This document shows, one piece after another, positions 35,928-50,205 of a stretch of DNA of 64,000 nucleotides. This stretch comes from Glandiceps talaboti (taxonomy: Eukaryota; Hemichordata; Enteropneusta; Spengelidae), in contig NC_135561.1 in assembly GCF_964340395.1 (NCBI RefSeq), positions 6,827,018-6,891,017 on the forward strand, in the 5' to 3' direction. How positions within the stretch are numbered: position 1 is the stretch's first letter; each line of letters begins with the position of its first letter. The notes below the pieces were generated by a model. It had not been told where the DNA came from, did not search any database, and saw nothing but the letters and a program-made list of their open reading frames with translations. The position numbers and the translations under genes were made by a program.

Positions 35928-36016
35928 GCTGTAAGGTACACCATGAAGGGGCGCCCTCACACATCGATCAAACCTTCCGGTGAGGGCGGAACGACATGAC
36001 GTGTCCTACGGTCTAC
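35928..36016. repeat. Short palindromic dispersed repeat, copy 2
   Basis: 'ggctgtaaggtacaccatg', 'gcgccctcacacatcg', 'ggtgagggcggaacgac' and 'gtcctacggtctac'; same layout as 13277-13366. Confidence 0.55.
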
Positions 36017-36280
36017 TGTAAATAAATTTGCTATAACAATTCATTTCAATGGCAAGCCATACATAATCAGCAAAATGTATCATTGACTACGGTGATGATA
36101 TAAAAAAATCGCCAACAAGATGAGAATGCGGTTAAATTAGACTTGGGAACTTGAATACATACATAATATTTAACCATTCAGCAAAGATTGATAAATGTAT
36201 TCACCTTAGTTTTAATGCTATAACGATATGTAATCTCGCAAGCACGGTGTTTAGATAGTCTATACTAGTCTCTGGCTAGC

Positions 36281-36380
36281 TAGTAAGGTACGCCGTGACG
36301 GGGCGCCCTCACACATCGGCCGGTCAACCCGTGAGAGGAGGCCGGTGAGGGCGAACGGCACAACGTATCTTACAGTCTAC
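36281..36380. repeat. Short palindromic dispersed repeat, copy 3
   Basis: 'tagtaaggtacgccgtgacg', 'gcgccctcacacatcggccg', 'gaggccggtgagggcg' and 'gtatcttacagtctac'. The outer halves are inverted relative to each other. Confidence 0.6.
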
Positions 36381-36483
36381 GCGTCATTAAACAAATTAAT
36401 TAAGTGGGTATTGATTGTCAAAAATCTAATTTCTTGATAGCTGGTTCAAATAGTTGCTTTGCGCTCTTCTTTCCACATGATAT

Positions 36484-37082
36484 ATATATATATATATTCC
36501 TACCATTATTACACATAACAGGCCAATATCATCACGCATTTAATAGTTTAATATACAATATAATAATTATAATTACTAAATACACCATAAACCAGGCCAG
36601 TAACGAATTATTAGTATTTGTAGATTCGTGTGTACACGAATGGGATTAAATCATTAGTTCTGCACGAACCATTCCATTCGAAACACAGTGGTGTCCTATA
36701 GATAAACATTGACAAAATCTGTGAGGAATTGCGAATCCCCAAAAATAAAACGCAGTTGAATAGGTCTGCCTTATTAACAAATTAACAAATAGACTAATTA
36801 AACAACACATTGCGTTACAATTCTATAAAATATGGAAAATTTCGATAACTAATCGTATTTCTATTCAACAATCGGAATAGTCTGCTATCGTTTCTCTTTT
36901 ATGTAACTTTAAATGTATATTCAGTATTTTGATATTGTAAACCTTTAATGTTCCGGATCCAAATCAAACGTGCAACCGTTGTTCAATACGTTTTAGTTGT
37001 CTTAACATTTTCCTGAATATGATAATAATGTGTTCAATATACAAACATAGTGGCGCAGTAACGTGCGTACGTACGTAGTACA

Positions 37083-37113
<31 letters not shown>

Positions 37114-37146
37114 TACATATATACATACATGCATGCATACATGCAT

Positions 37147-37212
<66 letters not shown>

Positions 37213-37434
37213 GAACGCATCATGCACTCACACATCCATCCATCCATCCATACCTACGGTACATCCCAATTTACCTAGACCTACCTACATACCTACATAC
37301 ATACATACACACATACACACATACATACATACATACATACATACATACATACATAGTACATACACATATATACATACATACATACATACATACATACATA
37401 CATACATACATACATACATACATGCGCGCGCACG

Positions 37435-37483
<49 letters not shown>

Positions 37484-38737
37484 TTAATATGATATGAACT
37501 TGAGTACACAAATACTAAACATATGTTTATGTATCGCCATGACAGATTGTGATCATAAAGTGATAGATATACCAGCAAATATCTTCTTTTGTCATAGATT
37601 CGACTTTGCCGCATGATGATGGACAAATAAGTTGATTTTACGTCAGATAGAAATATCTTGGAATTAGCCATTGGGTTACATTTGAATGTTGACCCAATAC
37701 TGAAGCGAAAAATGTATTAATGTTTAGTCAGGAAATGCCTGTGCAATCTTATCACAGATACCATTCAAAATATTATTCGCGGTTCAGTAACCTAAACAAT
37801 TATGACTTTTGTACAGTAAGTATACAAATGTAGATAAATGAAGATGTAAATAAAAATATCTACACGATATACAGAATATATAATGATTAACTGCGCCGTG
37901 AATACACATAGTCTGTAACCTGTACTCCGTGTTGGGCGCTCCACGCATCGGCAACCCATTTCAATTTAATTCACCTCTCCTAGCATTTTACAATTCGTTC
38001 TGGCAGAATATATATTCTTTGTAGTTAACATTACACATATTGAATGATGATATTGGGACTACTTGGAAATTCATCGATTCAGGATATATAGTAAATCATA
38101 GCCTTATATACATGTAGCGATATGTTATTGTCTATAGTGTGATCAACACAGTACTTATAAGTTACGAGTTTAGGTTGGCATGGATTCGCGTATTTTGACA
38201 ATCCAGTGGTACATATGAAATACGAGTGTGTAAACTTATATTGAAGTAAGAGATATGAAGTGGCATAATTGATGACGTCATCACCGTACCACAAAAGGGG
38301 GGGGGGGTGTATTAGTAGGTAGCACGCCTCGGTATATTTACTAACACAGGCCTCAGATTTAGTGGTCTGAGCACAGGCATACTTGAGCATACACACTCAA
38401 AAATTTAATTAGTCTGGATGCCAACTGTGGTGTCTAACCACATGTGAGTGAAGGTATAAATCGTAACAATACTGTATAGGAACTAGACTACAATATAATA
38501 TACCTCAGAGGACAATTTTGGTGATACAAGCTAAAGGGTACAGATTATCACCGGAAAGGTGACTTGGTGTGATATTTTGTAGCATGTGTAACTTGAACAA
38601 TTACGCTAATTGTTACCTGGGTTTAAACTAAATCAAACTTTTTTTCTCAATGTTCACGGCAGAGCTGCATGGTATGACTTGCTTTCGAGCTGATTAAGAG
38701 GAAGGTGTGTGACTTTCGACATAATTTTAATTGACAA
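36484..38737. other. Intergenic between SecA-like gene 3' end and repeats; no gene seen
   Basis: It is dominated by compound microsatellites at 37078-37482 (ACAT, CA and CATC runs). The remainder is AT-rich unique sequence; a 'tgacgtcatcacc' at 38272-38284 contains a CRE-like TGACGTCA. No AATAAA was found close downstream of the stop at 38738. Confidence 0.4.
37078..37482. repeat. Compound microsatellite (ATAC)n / (AC)n
   Basis: Alternating blocks of tetranucleotide ATAC and dinucleotide AC over about 400 bases. All frames across it are artefacts. Confidence 0.95.
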
Positions 38738-41700
38738 TTATGGTCGACGTACACGCCGTCCACCATGCACTCTAATTGGACGACGAGCTCGAGGAAATGG
38801 AGGCATTCGTTTGCGTATGGATGCGAATCTTTGTGTTATAAAATTCCCCAAACGTGCTCGAGGTCCTTGATGAGGTGTGAATTCTTCGTACTCTTTTATC
38901 TTTTCTCTTGGATTTTTGCATATCTTTAACATTTCCTTGAAGTCATGGTCATCCGGATTTTCGTAGCCCTTGCTGTTAATCCAATGTACGATTTCCGCGT
39001 GTTGTGCATCGTTCATGAGTCGCTTACCATTCTCATCAACAAATCTCTTGTCTGATTGATAGCATTCTACTACTTCAAGAAAACCTTTTCCACTAAAAAG
39101 TTTTCTTTTCGATGCATTGGCTATCGTGTCATCCAACCCATCTTTGGGTTTATTCACCTCGCCATGCATTTTAACAACAAATTCTAAGGAGCTTGCTATA
39201 AAGGTGCGTTTGAACATACTTACTGGGTCATCGGCCTCGATGGCTTCTCTTACATGCAGACGAATTGCTTTCGATTCATTACTACCTCCTGTGGTCGGAT
39301 AAACGTCATGGTGGCTCTTAAGGACAGTATTGACAACAAGGCCTTGTCCATCATTGTTAAGATTCATTCCATTAGCCCCGGCCAGTATTTTTGCGGTTCG
39401 ACTAGGGCATCCACTTTTTGGCTTTCTGAATGCGTCGTCAGCACAAGAACGAGCTGGTTGGTGATCTAAATTTATTTTCTTCTTATTAGCCGGTGTCAGA
39501 TCTTTTCTTGTTGAATTAGTTCTTGTGCTGTATGTACCAGCTATTCCGATTTCTGCTTCTTTGATTGTTTGTCTGATTGTTACTGTTTTCTGTTGTCGTT
39601 GTGCTTTACATTTCCCTTGACGCTTGTTGTTCTTTTTTTTGGTGGCTCGCTTGAACGTGTTCAGTCCTTGACGTATTTTTGAGGACTTCAATTTGGCAGG
39701 GGGACCTGCCCCCGCAAGGAGGTAATCGTTACCATTCTTTATATTTGAAGCCCATTGCGTTCGCTGGATAAAATCACTCCATACATGAGGATTTTTTTCA
39801 AGTTCCTGTATTTGAGATCTTTTTAGGTTGTCTGCATGGGCCTCAATTTCGGATTGTGTGGAATGAGGTTTAAGACCTCTAGCAAGTCCCTTGAATAGAC
39901 AGTTTTTACCGTTACCTTCAACTGGTCTGACCTTTCCATCAATTATGACATCATAATGACCTTCTGGAGTATTGGGACCTCGTCTTCTATATACTAATTC
40001 TACTGTTCCACCAGAAGATTCCGAGCCAACCACAGTCAGTAGTTTCTTTTTATTACCTTTACCAGGTTCAAATATCTTCACCTCTATACCATGCATATCT
40101 GCTAGCATTCGTATATCCTGAATAGTACCAGGAGTATCACGTTTCAGGTTATTTTGTATGTAGTTCTTAACATGTCCTGCTTCAGAGTTTGGCTTTACAT
40201 TCACGGTTTTGGGTGCGTGTGCTAGATGGAAAGCCACGGCACCTGCACGTAGTTTTTCCTCGGTCCTAGCACTATTCATCCCCTTTACCCTTTGAATGTT
40301 TCCCTTCACGAAGGCATTTGTTTTATTTTGTATTTTATTAACGACGTGTCCAGCTATCTGTTGGTGGAAGATTGCTGCGATTGCATGACTGAGAGTCTCA
40401 GCAAATACCTCGCCAATTTCAGCTTTAAGTGTGTCGATGTCATATTGGTGATTAATTGAGTGCATTTGAATATGTGTTGCTATCTTTTCTTCATCACAAA
40501 ATTCAATGATCTTCTTTATCAATCTTGATTCAAACTCGTTTACTATTACATTAATTTTACATGTGCCAGCTGCTATGCTTGATGCTGTGTTAACTGTGCT
40601 GATAACATTGATGATAGCCCCAAATTTCTTCTTTTTTGCTGGGTTTGACCGTAATTCTGCTTTTACACGATCTACGACACTTTGAACACTATTAGTTATG
40701 CGATTATTCCATTCCAGATCACTCAGAAAAGGATCAATTACTGCATCACTGAGTTGCTTCAACATTCTTTTCAAATTTCCCTTTGCAGCAACATCTCGCA
40801 GACCTAATATGCAGTCTTTGAAGATATGGCAGATTATACGATTAATATATGTACTCAGGTGACCTGACTTTGTGGCCTCAACCATACTGGTGATTATCTT
40901 TCTTTGGATATCTTTCTCTATCTCCTTTATCCATTCCTTAATCAGTCTGTCTTCACATTTTGAGACTCCTTTCATTACTCCCTGTTGAATAATCTCCTGC
41001 CCAGCTCGTTTGCCTGCATTCCTGAGGCCTTGTTTAACAGACTGACTCATACCCTCTTTAGATATCATCTTTGGAAGGGTTTTCAATTCTCGCATAGCAG
41101 TACGTACACCAAACTTGCTGGCACTTACACCCTTGCCTACCAATCTTGCTACCCCACCGCCAACAAGAGCGACCCCAATGCCAATAGCTTTCTCAATGGA
41201 CCAGGACTTCCAATCGAATTCCCCAGTTATCATTGCCTCAATACCACTAATCATGTCTGACACACCTTCGGCTATAAGGCCTAAGCCAAAACTTGTGAAT
41301 GAACCCATTGAAACTGCTGTAACTAGCACTCCTGCTAATACTTGGGCTACGCCAATGAAAAACACAGCTAATCCATCCCAACAGAACTTTGGTTTCTCTG
41401 TAACCGAATAAATATTGACAAGGCCAAGCTGCCAAAGTTCGGAAAGTTCTCTATTTGTAGAGCTATCAGCATTAGGGACAAGTGAAAATAATGATGTAGC
41501 TTCAGCTATTGCATCTCCCTTCTTACTTTCAATATTCTGTAGCATATCAATGCTTTCTCTGATCTTCTTTTCCAAGAAACTCAAAATCTGTGCCCTAGTT
41601 TCTATATTCTTGTTGAAGTCACCACCATCATTTACCACTGCCCATGAACAATCAACCAACTGTTTTGTTATCAGTAATTCTGTTTTGTAATCTTCAAGGG

Positions 41701-44700
41701 TACGAAGCGCTCCTTGTAGATCTTCTCTGGCAGATTTAACAGAACCTTTTGCATCTTGAATAATGGTGCAGTAGGCACGATTGTAAAAAGCTATTGTGGT
41801 CCAACGTTTATTTAATGCGATCGCTTTTTTATAGAACATGCATGCCTCCCTATATTTTCTCTGGAACATCAACTCATTGCCAAACTTGATAATATGGTAG
41901 ATATTAGCATAAGGGGAAGACTTCATTTGAATATCATGCATGGCTCTGCTGATTGAAGTGTCGAGGTCAATTGTTAAGGCATGTTTATCTTGTTCAGTTA
42001 TCCTCTCTGATTGCATCTGTAACCACATACCCCAAAATTCATTGATGGAATCAATAGCAATACTTACTTCATCTTCATCAAACCTCTTAATGTAATCATA
42101 AGCTTTTGTAAGATGCCGACAATATTGCATGAAAAGGTGCTCCTTTAAATGACATTCAGCAACGTCAGTCTCTTCAATGATTTTCATTTTAACATGGTCC
42201 CGTTTGTCACGAATGGTCTTTAACCGCTTCATATTGCGGCAGTTCTTCATACATTCCTGTAAGGCACTAGAATCAATAATTATCTGTGCTGAACCTGGTT
42301 GACCTTTCCTTGCTGTCCTCCCAAAAGCCTGCTTTTCGACTCTTGTGTTCATCGGTAGAAATGTTACCAGCACAAACAAACCTCCATTTCGATTGGTTAT
42401 ATCATTGACTTTGATGTCGGTGCCTCTTCCAGCCAGGTTTGTTGCTACAATGATGCTACCTCTGCATACCTCGATCGAGTTAAGTTTCTCATTATCACTG
42501 CGTGTGTACAGCACTACATTCTTACCAATTCTTCTGTCCTCCATTTCTCTTTTCAATTCTGTAGCGGTGTTGATATCTTCACAGATAACCAATGCTGCCC
42601 TTTCGCGACCACCTTGGTACTTGTCTTGGACTTCATGCATAACCTTTTCACAGATTTTGTTCTGCCATTCCTTTCTGTCTGAACATAGCAATCCTTGTTC
42701 TTCATACATTTTCTTCCTTTTGTGAGTAGGAACATAGCAGAAACTTAGATTGAACTGCCTTTTCAGGAATCCCTGGTCTTCTGGTGAACCTAGAGTGCCT
42801 GTCACTCCATAGATATTTCTTGAATATCTTTGGAAGAATGCAATGTTAGACATATAATTGGTCACTAAAGACATGGTGCTCATTTTGAGTCGGTGTTTTA
42901 TTTCAACAAATTGCTGGAGTCCGTCCCCCCACTTCTTGTTTACTTCAACTACGCCGGTTGATTGATAATCGATTGGTAAAACCGCCCCATTCTTTATAAC
43001 ATAGTGTCTACCTTCTTTCATTCTTATTGCCATAAATGCATTTTCTACCCAAATTGGTATTCTGTTTTCGACAAATTTCAAGAAGTTATTTGGTATATTT
43101 ATCCTTGCATCCGACTCACTGTTCTCTCGTGAAAGGATACTTTCTTTGATATCTTCAGCAATCGCATCTTTAAGCACACTCTCGTCATCATGAAGGACAA
43201 CACAAAAGCCATTCTCTGCAACAAGAATTGGTATAGTGTCATCTGCCTGTTCGGTTTGTATGACAGGTTCGATTTTTCCATTACCATGTAGTATATAGGG
43301 CGTGAATCTATAGCGTACGTACTGGCTAATGGTTTGAAGAAAATGTACCATTTTATTAGAGTCGATACTTTCAAGCAGAGTGCTCATCTCGTCATGTTGT
43401 GCCCTTGCTATTTTTTCAGCAAAACCACTCTCAATGATGTTCTCATTTTCAGCCACTTTTATGAGCTGTAACGGGGTACTAATATCTTGTCCAAGCAAGT
43501 CAGCTACAGCCATATAGAAAGGTCTAGGGACACCAGCGAAAAAGGATTTCCCATTTATGTCTTCAAGAAGTTTGTGATGACTGACCGAATTCCATATTGC
43601 TGCAAGGATTGGCTCCATGTGCCGAAGACCTGCAGTTTCGTGACTGAGATACGTAAATTGAACCCCTTGGTCCAGAAGCATGAAGTCGACTTCGTCAACT
43701 ATGATAGCGTCGAATTTTCTCTCGCCTCGTACGTTCTTATGTTGGATTTCATGTCGTAGTATATCTGATGCGAAACAACCAACAGTGCCATAAACTATAT
43801 TTGAACTATAGCAATCAACTTTGTCTTCAATCGCTGTTTTGTCAATATTATGAGCGACATGCAGGCCAAACAAACTATAAAAAGAATCCCAGTTTTCCGA
43901 ATCCCGTTTAGCAAGTACAGGAGAACTTGTAACGATGTCGACTGACTTTCCACAAATAGTAAGAGCAACAGCAACCATAGCTATGACACAGGACTTTCCT
44001 TCGCCTGTTGCAATTTCTACTAACCGGCCATTGGTATCTTCCGCCAAAACTATTAAGGCCCAACTTACCATTTGGGAAACTCTTGGCAAGAATGCCATGG
44101 ATATCTTTACAGCTCGACATAACATCGCAAGTACGTTCGCCAAATCCTCATCACAAGAGCTGTGGATTGGTCTGTTGAAGGACCTCCAACCAGCCCATTG
44201 TGTTGTGTAGCTGTTTCCATAATGCATGTGCATATCTTCGGAATGGTCATCTTCACTGAGCAATTGCAAGCAACGTTCTACTATGGATTTAATTCTCTGT
44301 AAAGTACTTTCTTTTATCATCTTGTCTTTACGAATATCGTGCAGTAATTCATCTATGCTTTTCTCGGATTCATTTTGAATGGTACCCATGACTGTTGTCA
44401 GCACATGAGCAGGTTTTGATTTTAACAGTATAGATGGAGACACTCTGTACATCAAAACCAGCTCAACTAGAGTAGATAAATCACTACTTTGCAGAATGAA
44501 ATGTTTTGAAAGATATGACAATGTTGCAATCAACTCATGTGGCCACCATATTTGATTTTCTGTTAGTAAACAGAATGCACGTCTATAATCAAATGTCTTC
44601 ATATGAGACACCGGGGGAAAACAAATCTGGAGTAATTTCTGACAAGCCACCTTTGTCCAATCTGGACAAGATTCCCTGTCAAAGAATTTGTTCCTAGGAA

Positions 44701-46297
44701 CAGAAAAACAACACATCTTTAGAAATTTCCGGATCCTACCAGTCGAATTTTCCCCATTTGGGTTATCATCATATTGGTTTTCTGTTACATATAATTCCAA
44801 ATCTGTCATGACGATACGTTCTAGAAATTGAATAGCTATTTTTTCATGATCTGCCAATGACTTATTCCAATTGCGCTTTACATTTCTGAACAAAGTCGAT
44901 TCATAGTCTGAACCATATTCTACCAAAAGAGAACACATGACTTTATTAAAATACACCATGGCCTCTTTCGTCAGAATTGACTCTGTGACTGTATTGAAGA
45001 TATCAAACAAATAGTCGTGTATCGGATCATTATCGTCGTAAGTATAAAGACAATATTCAGAATAAATCTCTAGAAAATACATCTGCATCCATTTCAAGGC
45101 TCGAAAACTTAATAATGCAGCCAAATTTTCGTCTGAATCTGACAAAAAGTTGTCTTGAAAATATTCAAGTGGATTGCTGACCTGTTCAGGAAGGACATCA
45201 TATATCCGTACACCGCCATCAATCGCCATTTTCTCGATTAGACTAAGGATATTCTGTACTTCTGGCGTCACGTCATTTTCTGCAAACTCAAGGTCAATGT
45301 CTTCAAAATCATCAGTACAGTTTCTAGAAGCAAAGGTTTGGTGTTTTGCTTCAGTTACCACCTGAAATCTATACAAAAAAATACGTTCATTTAGTGTTTT
45401 AGTTTTTTAGGTTCTTAAATATGATGTCGGGCTAATTGGGTAAATCCGATCGACGAGCATAGCCCAACACACACACACACACACACACGTACACGCAGAC
45501 ACAAGCACACGCACGCACGCGCTCAGACATGTACGCACGCACGCACGCACACGCACACACACACACACACACACACATATGTCCACGCGTTATATACTTC
45601 CACGAAATCATTTCCGTATTGTCTTCATATTATTCATCCGTCCAAGGTATGACGTATGAGTAGTGCTAGACTGGATAATGGAGCATGTGGATATTTCTTA
45701 TTCAAATACTAGTATCATATTGAAGGTAACAGTAATATCTGATGATGTTTTCTTGTATAATAATGTAATTATTAAATTTCTAAGGTAACGATCTAGGTAT
45801 ATAAGAGTGACGTGTGATAAATATAAACAATACATTCGCCCCTTCGAATGACAATCATAAGAAAGCTTGGATATATCAAATAAATGCACAGATAACCTTT
45901 TTTGCTCATCCCTCGCTGTAAATTCACTCATTTTGTGTCTCAAGACAGCTGTAGCTCTCCTTGCAGTCTCTTGTTGCTTTCTCTCTATTTCTTCTCTACG
46001 CCTCCTATCTGCTTCTTCTTGTTGTCTTCTCATCTCTTCCTCCCGTCGTTTCTGTTCTAATGCTCTCCTTTGCCTCTCCTCTTCTCTTTTACGCTTAGGT
46101 TCCCAGAAGCAATGGCGGCATTCGTGACCGTTGGGTATATCTGCTCTTCTGTAATAAAGCCCATCGTGAAAGACATGTGTCTCATAACCTTCTAAATGCT
46201 CCTGTCTGAGATGTTTGAATGTTTTCAGTGGTTTTAAGAATTTGTGACACTTTCGACATTCTGCTCCGTTGTACTCCGATGGCTGTGTATTACCCAT
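38738..46297 (-). CDS. Giant SecA-like ATPase with zinc-finger-like N-terminus and permuted OTU-like module
   Basis: Two coding exons: 46297-45897 and 45368-38738 (phase 2 junction), 2343 residues. The start is MGNTQPS; a longer frame upstream crosses a likely acceptor at 46323. Residues 14-34 carry C-x2-C...H-x4-H and 60-63 another CxxC. Residues 68-115 are a charged E/R/Q helix. The SecA motor shows Walker A GEGKS (589-593), Walker B DEVD (692-695), GVTGT (988-992), ATNLAGRGTDI (1109-1119) and QAFGRTARKGQPG (1147-1159), so ATPase activity is expected. A TPR-like pair follows (1288-1356), then hydrophobic segments (1463-1543). An OTU-like module (1882-2001) has His1938 before Cys1957. A Lys-rich linker, an unrecognised domain (2106-2291) and a basic tail follow. 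Bacterial SecA is about 800-900 residues and drives preprotein export. The role here is unknown. Confidence 0.8.
45368..45897 (-). other. Sole intron of the SecA-like coding region
   Basis: The donor (gttatc after AAAAG at 45897) and acceptor (tttttgtatag before 45368) keep the frame, completing an Arg codon. The intron contains a CA/GCAC microsatellite at 45465-45575. Confidence 0.6.
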
Positions 46298-46680
46298 CTT
46301 CACCGAATCATTAGACTCAAACCTAGAAAATAACCACATGGTATCGTTAGTGGAGTCAAAACGTTAAACGACTAAAATATGTTATGTAAGTGATCGTTCC
46401 TCCGGTTCCAGTGTATTAGCTTAGAAAAATATATAATAGTAATCACCACTGATGCGATTAGCGTGTGGAGGAAATTACATGACTCAAAATAACATATGTT
46501 TGAATGGATGGATGGATGGATGGATGGAAACTTCAAAACATTCCAAATTAATATGGTATTAAAATATCAAAGCAGTAAATGGCGCTGTAATATATGCCTT
46601 ATACTGCATGCCATTATAATGATACCATTACTTGGCATGTGGGTCTCTAACAGAGTCGATTCAAATCATTATCATCTTTG

Positions 46681-46735
<55 letters not shown>

Positions 46736-47636
46736 AAATATTAAAATTTTGATAACTTTGATAACTGCTTATTACTATGGCATATGGTATGTAAGTAAAA
46801 TACACAGTAACGAGAAATTTCTCAGTTTCAATTTACCTCGTCAATTTTCAATTAATGACTATTTGACTACTGTCATATTGTCTATTTTAGAATCATATAG
46901 ACATGAGTTTAGATAGACCAGTTCAGGTTGGGACAGTTGCATAACATAGTAAGATACATTAAATTTTAGACCTCATAAAATGTTGTGTTAATATTACCAC
47001 GTAAACATCCCGGACTACAGCGGCTAGCGCATTTTGATGAAAATCATATTTTTAAACCAAGCCTGCATACGATAAATCAGGTAAACTTCATCGTCGCAAA
47101 CCACGGCAGTTTTACGGCACCGTCCTTAACAAACACTCTGGTTTGCGAGAATGATACACTTTCTCGTCTACGTATCCATAAACAAAAGCTTATATAGAAA
47201 CATTCAATGTCGATTTTTATATTAGTCCAGAAACACTCAACGTCCATTTTTATATTAGTCCACCCAGCAGCTTTTCAGTTTCATGTTTTTGACCTTTGAC
47301 CTTAAGATATCAAATTTCAGAACCATTTACATATCACAGATGTAATCACTATAAATTCAAGGGTGTACTTCGATGTAGTCTTTTGACAAAATAATGGACA
47401 CTTTATGAATATGAGATCATTCTCCTGAGAACGAACAAAGTTCGCTTATGCGACAATGCTTATGCGACAATGGTGTACGAGATTTTGTCCGCGCCTCTTG
47501 TTTTTCGTGACAGATTCTATTTTGTGATCGAACCGAAGTTAGCAAGACAAGTGCCATATCAAGTTGGCAATCAGATTATAACTTTCTATGTGTGCGATGA
47601 AGTGTCAAAGGGAAATAAAACATACTGACCAGTTTT
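46298..47636. other. Upstream of the SecA-like gene; no further gene seen
   Basis: The coding exon begins at an acceptor-like site at 46322/46323, so a 5' untranslated exon and promoter should lie farther upstream; I could not place them. The stretch holds (GGAT)n at 46503 and (AAC)n at 46681-46737. Confidence 0.4.
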
Positions 47637-49950
<2,314 letters not shown>

Positions 49951-49977
49951 TCTGTGTGTGTGTGTGTGTGTGTGTGT

Positions 49978-50205
49978 GGTGACCTATCTCACAAGCCAGC
50001 GACTTTCATCACAGGACATCATTAGGGGTGACCAATCTCATAAGCCACTGACTTTAATGGCAGGGCATCGTTAGGGGTGACCATTCTCCAAAGGCAGTGC
50101 CCTTTATGGCAGATTAGCCATTAGGGGTGACCATTGTCACAAGCCAGCGATCTTTATGGCATGGCATCATTAGGGGTGACCACTCTCACAAGCAATGGTA
50201 GGGTA
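49978..50205. repeat. Minisatellite of about 57 bp, four copies
   Basis: The unit contains 'aggggtgacca', 'ctcacaagcca' and 'tttatggcagg'. Copies differ at many positions. Confidence 0.8.

Noticed and set aside
37133-37671. His/Thr and Cys/Val/Met repeat frames
   Set aside because: Compound AC/ATAC microsatellite translation.
39117-45365. Plus-strand frames opposite the SecA-like exon
   Set aside because: Antisense shadows of a strongly coding exon; none has family similarity.
38738-45368. Bacterial contamination as the source of the SecA-like frame
   Set aside because: The exon has no nearby bacterial genes or ribosome-binding context, is joined in phase to an upstream exon by GT-AG signals, and is flanked by the same kind of microsatellite-rich DNA as the rest. 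Read-depth data would settle it.
45377-46339. Longer upstream starts (MYRF for the long exon, MWLF for the 5' exon)
   Set aside because: Both extensions cross AG acceptor sites with pyrimidine-rich or T-rich tracts. The spliced model gives an unbroken frame with a natural start at MGNT.
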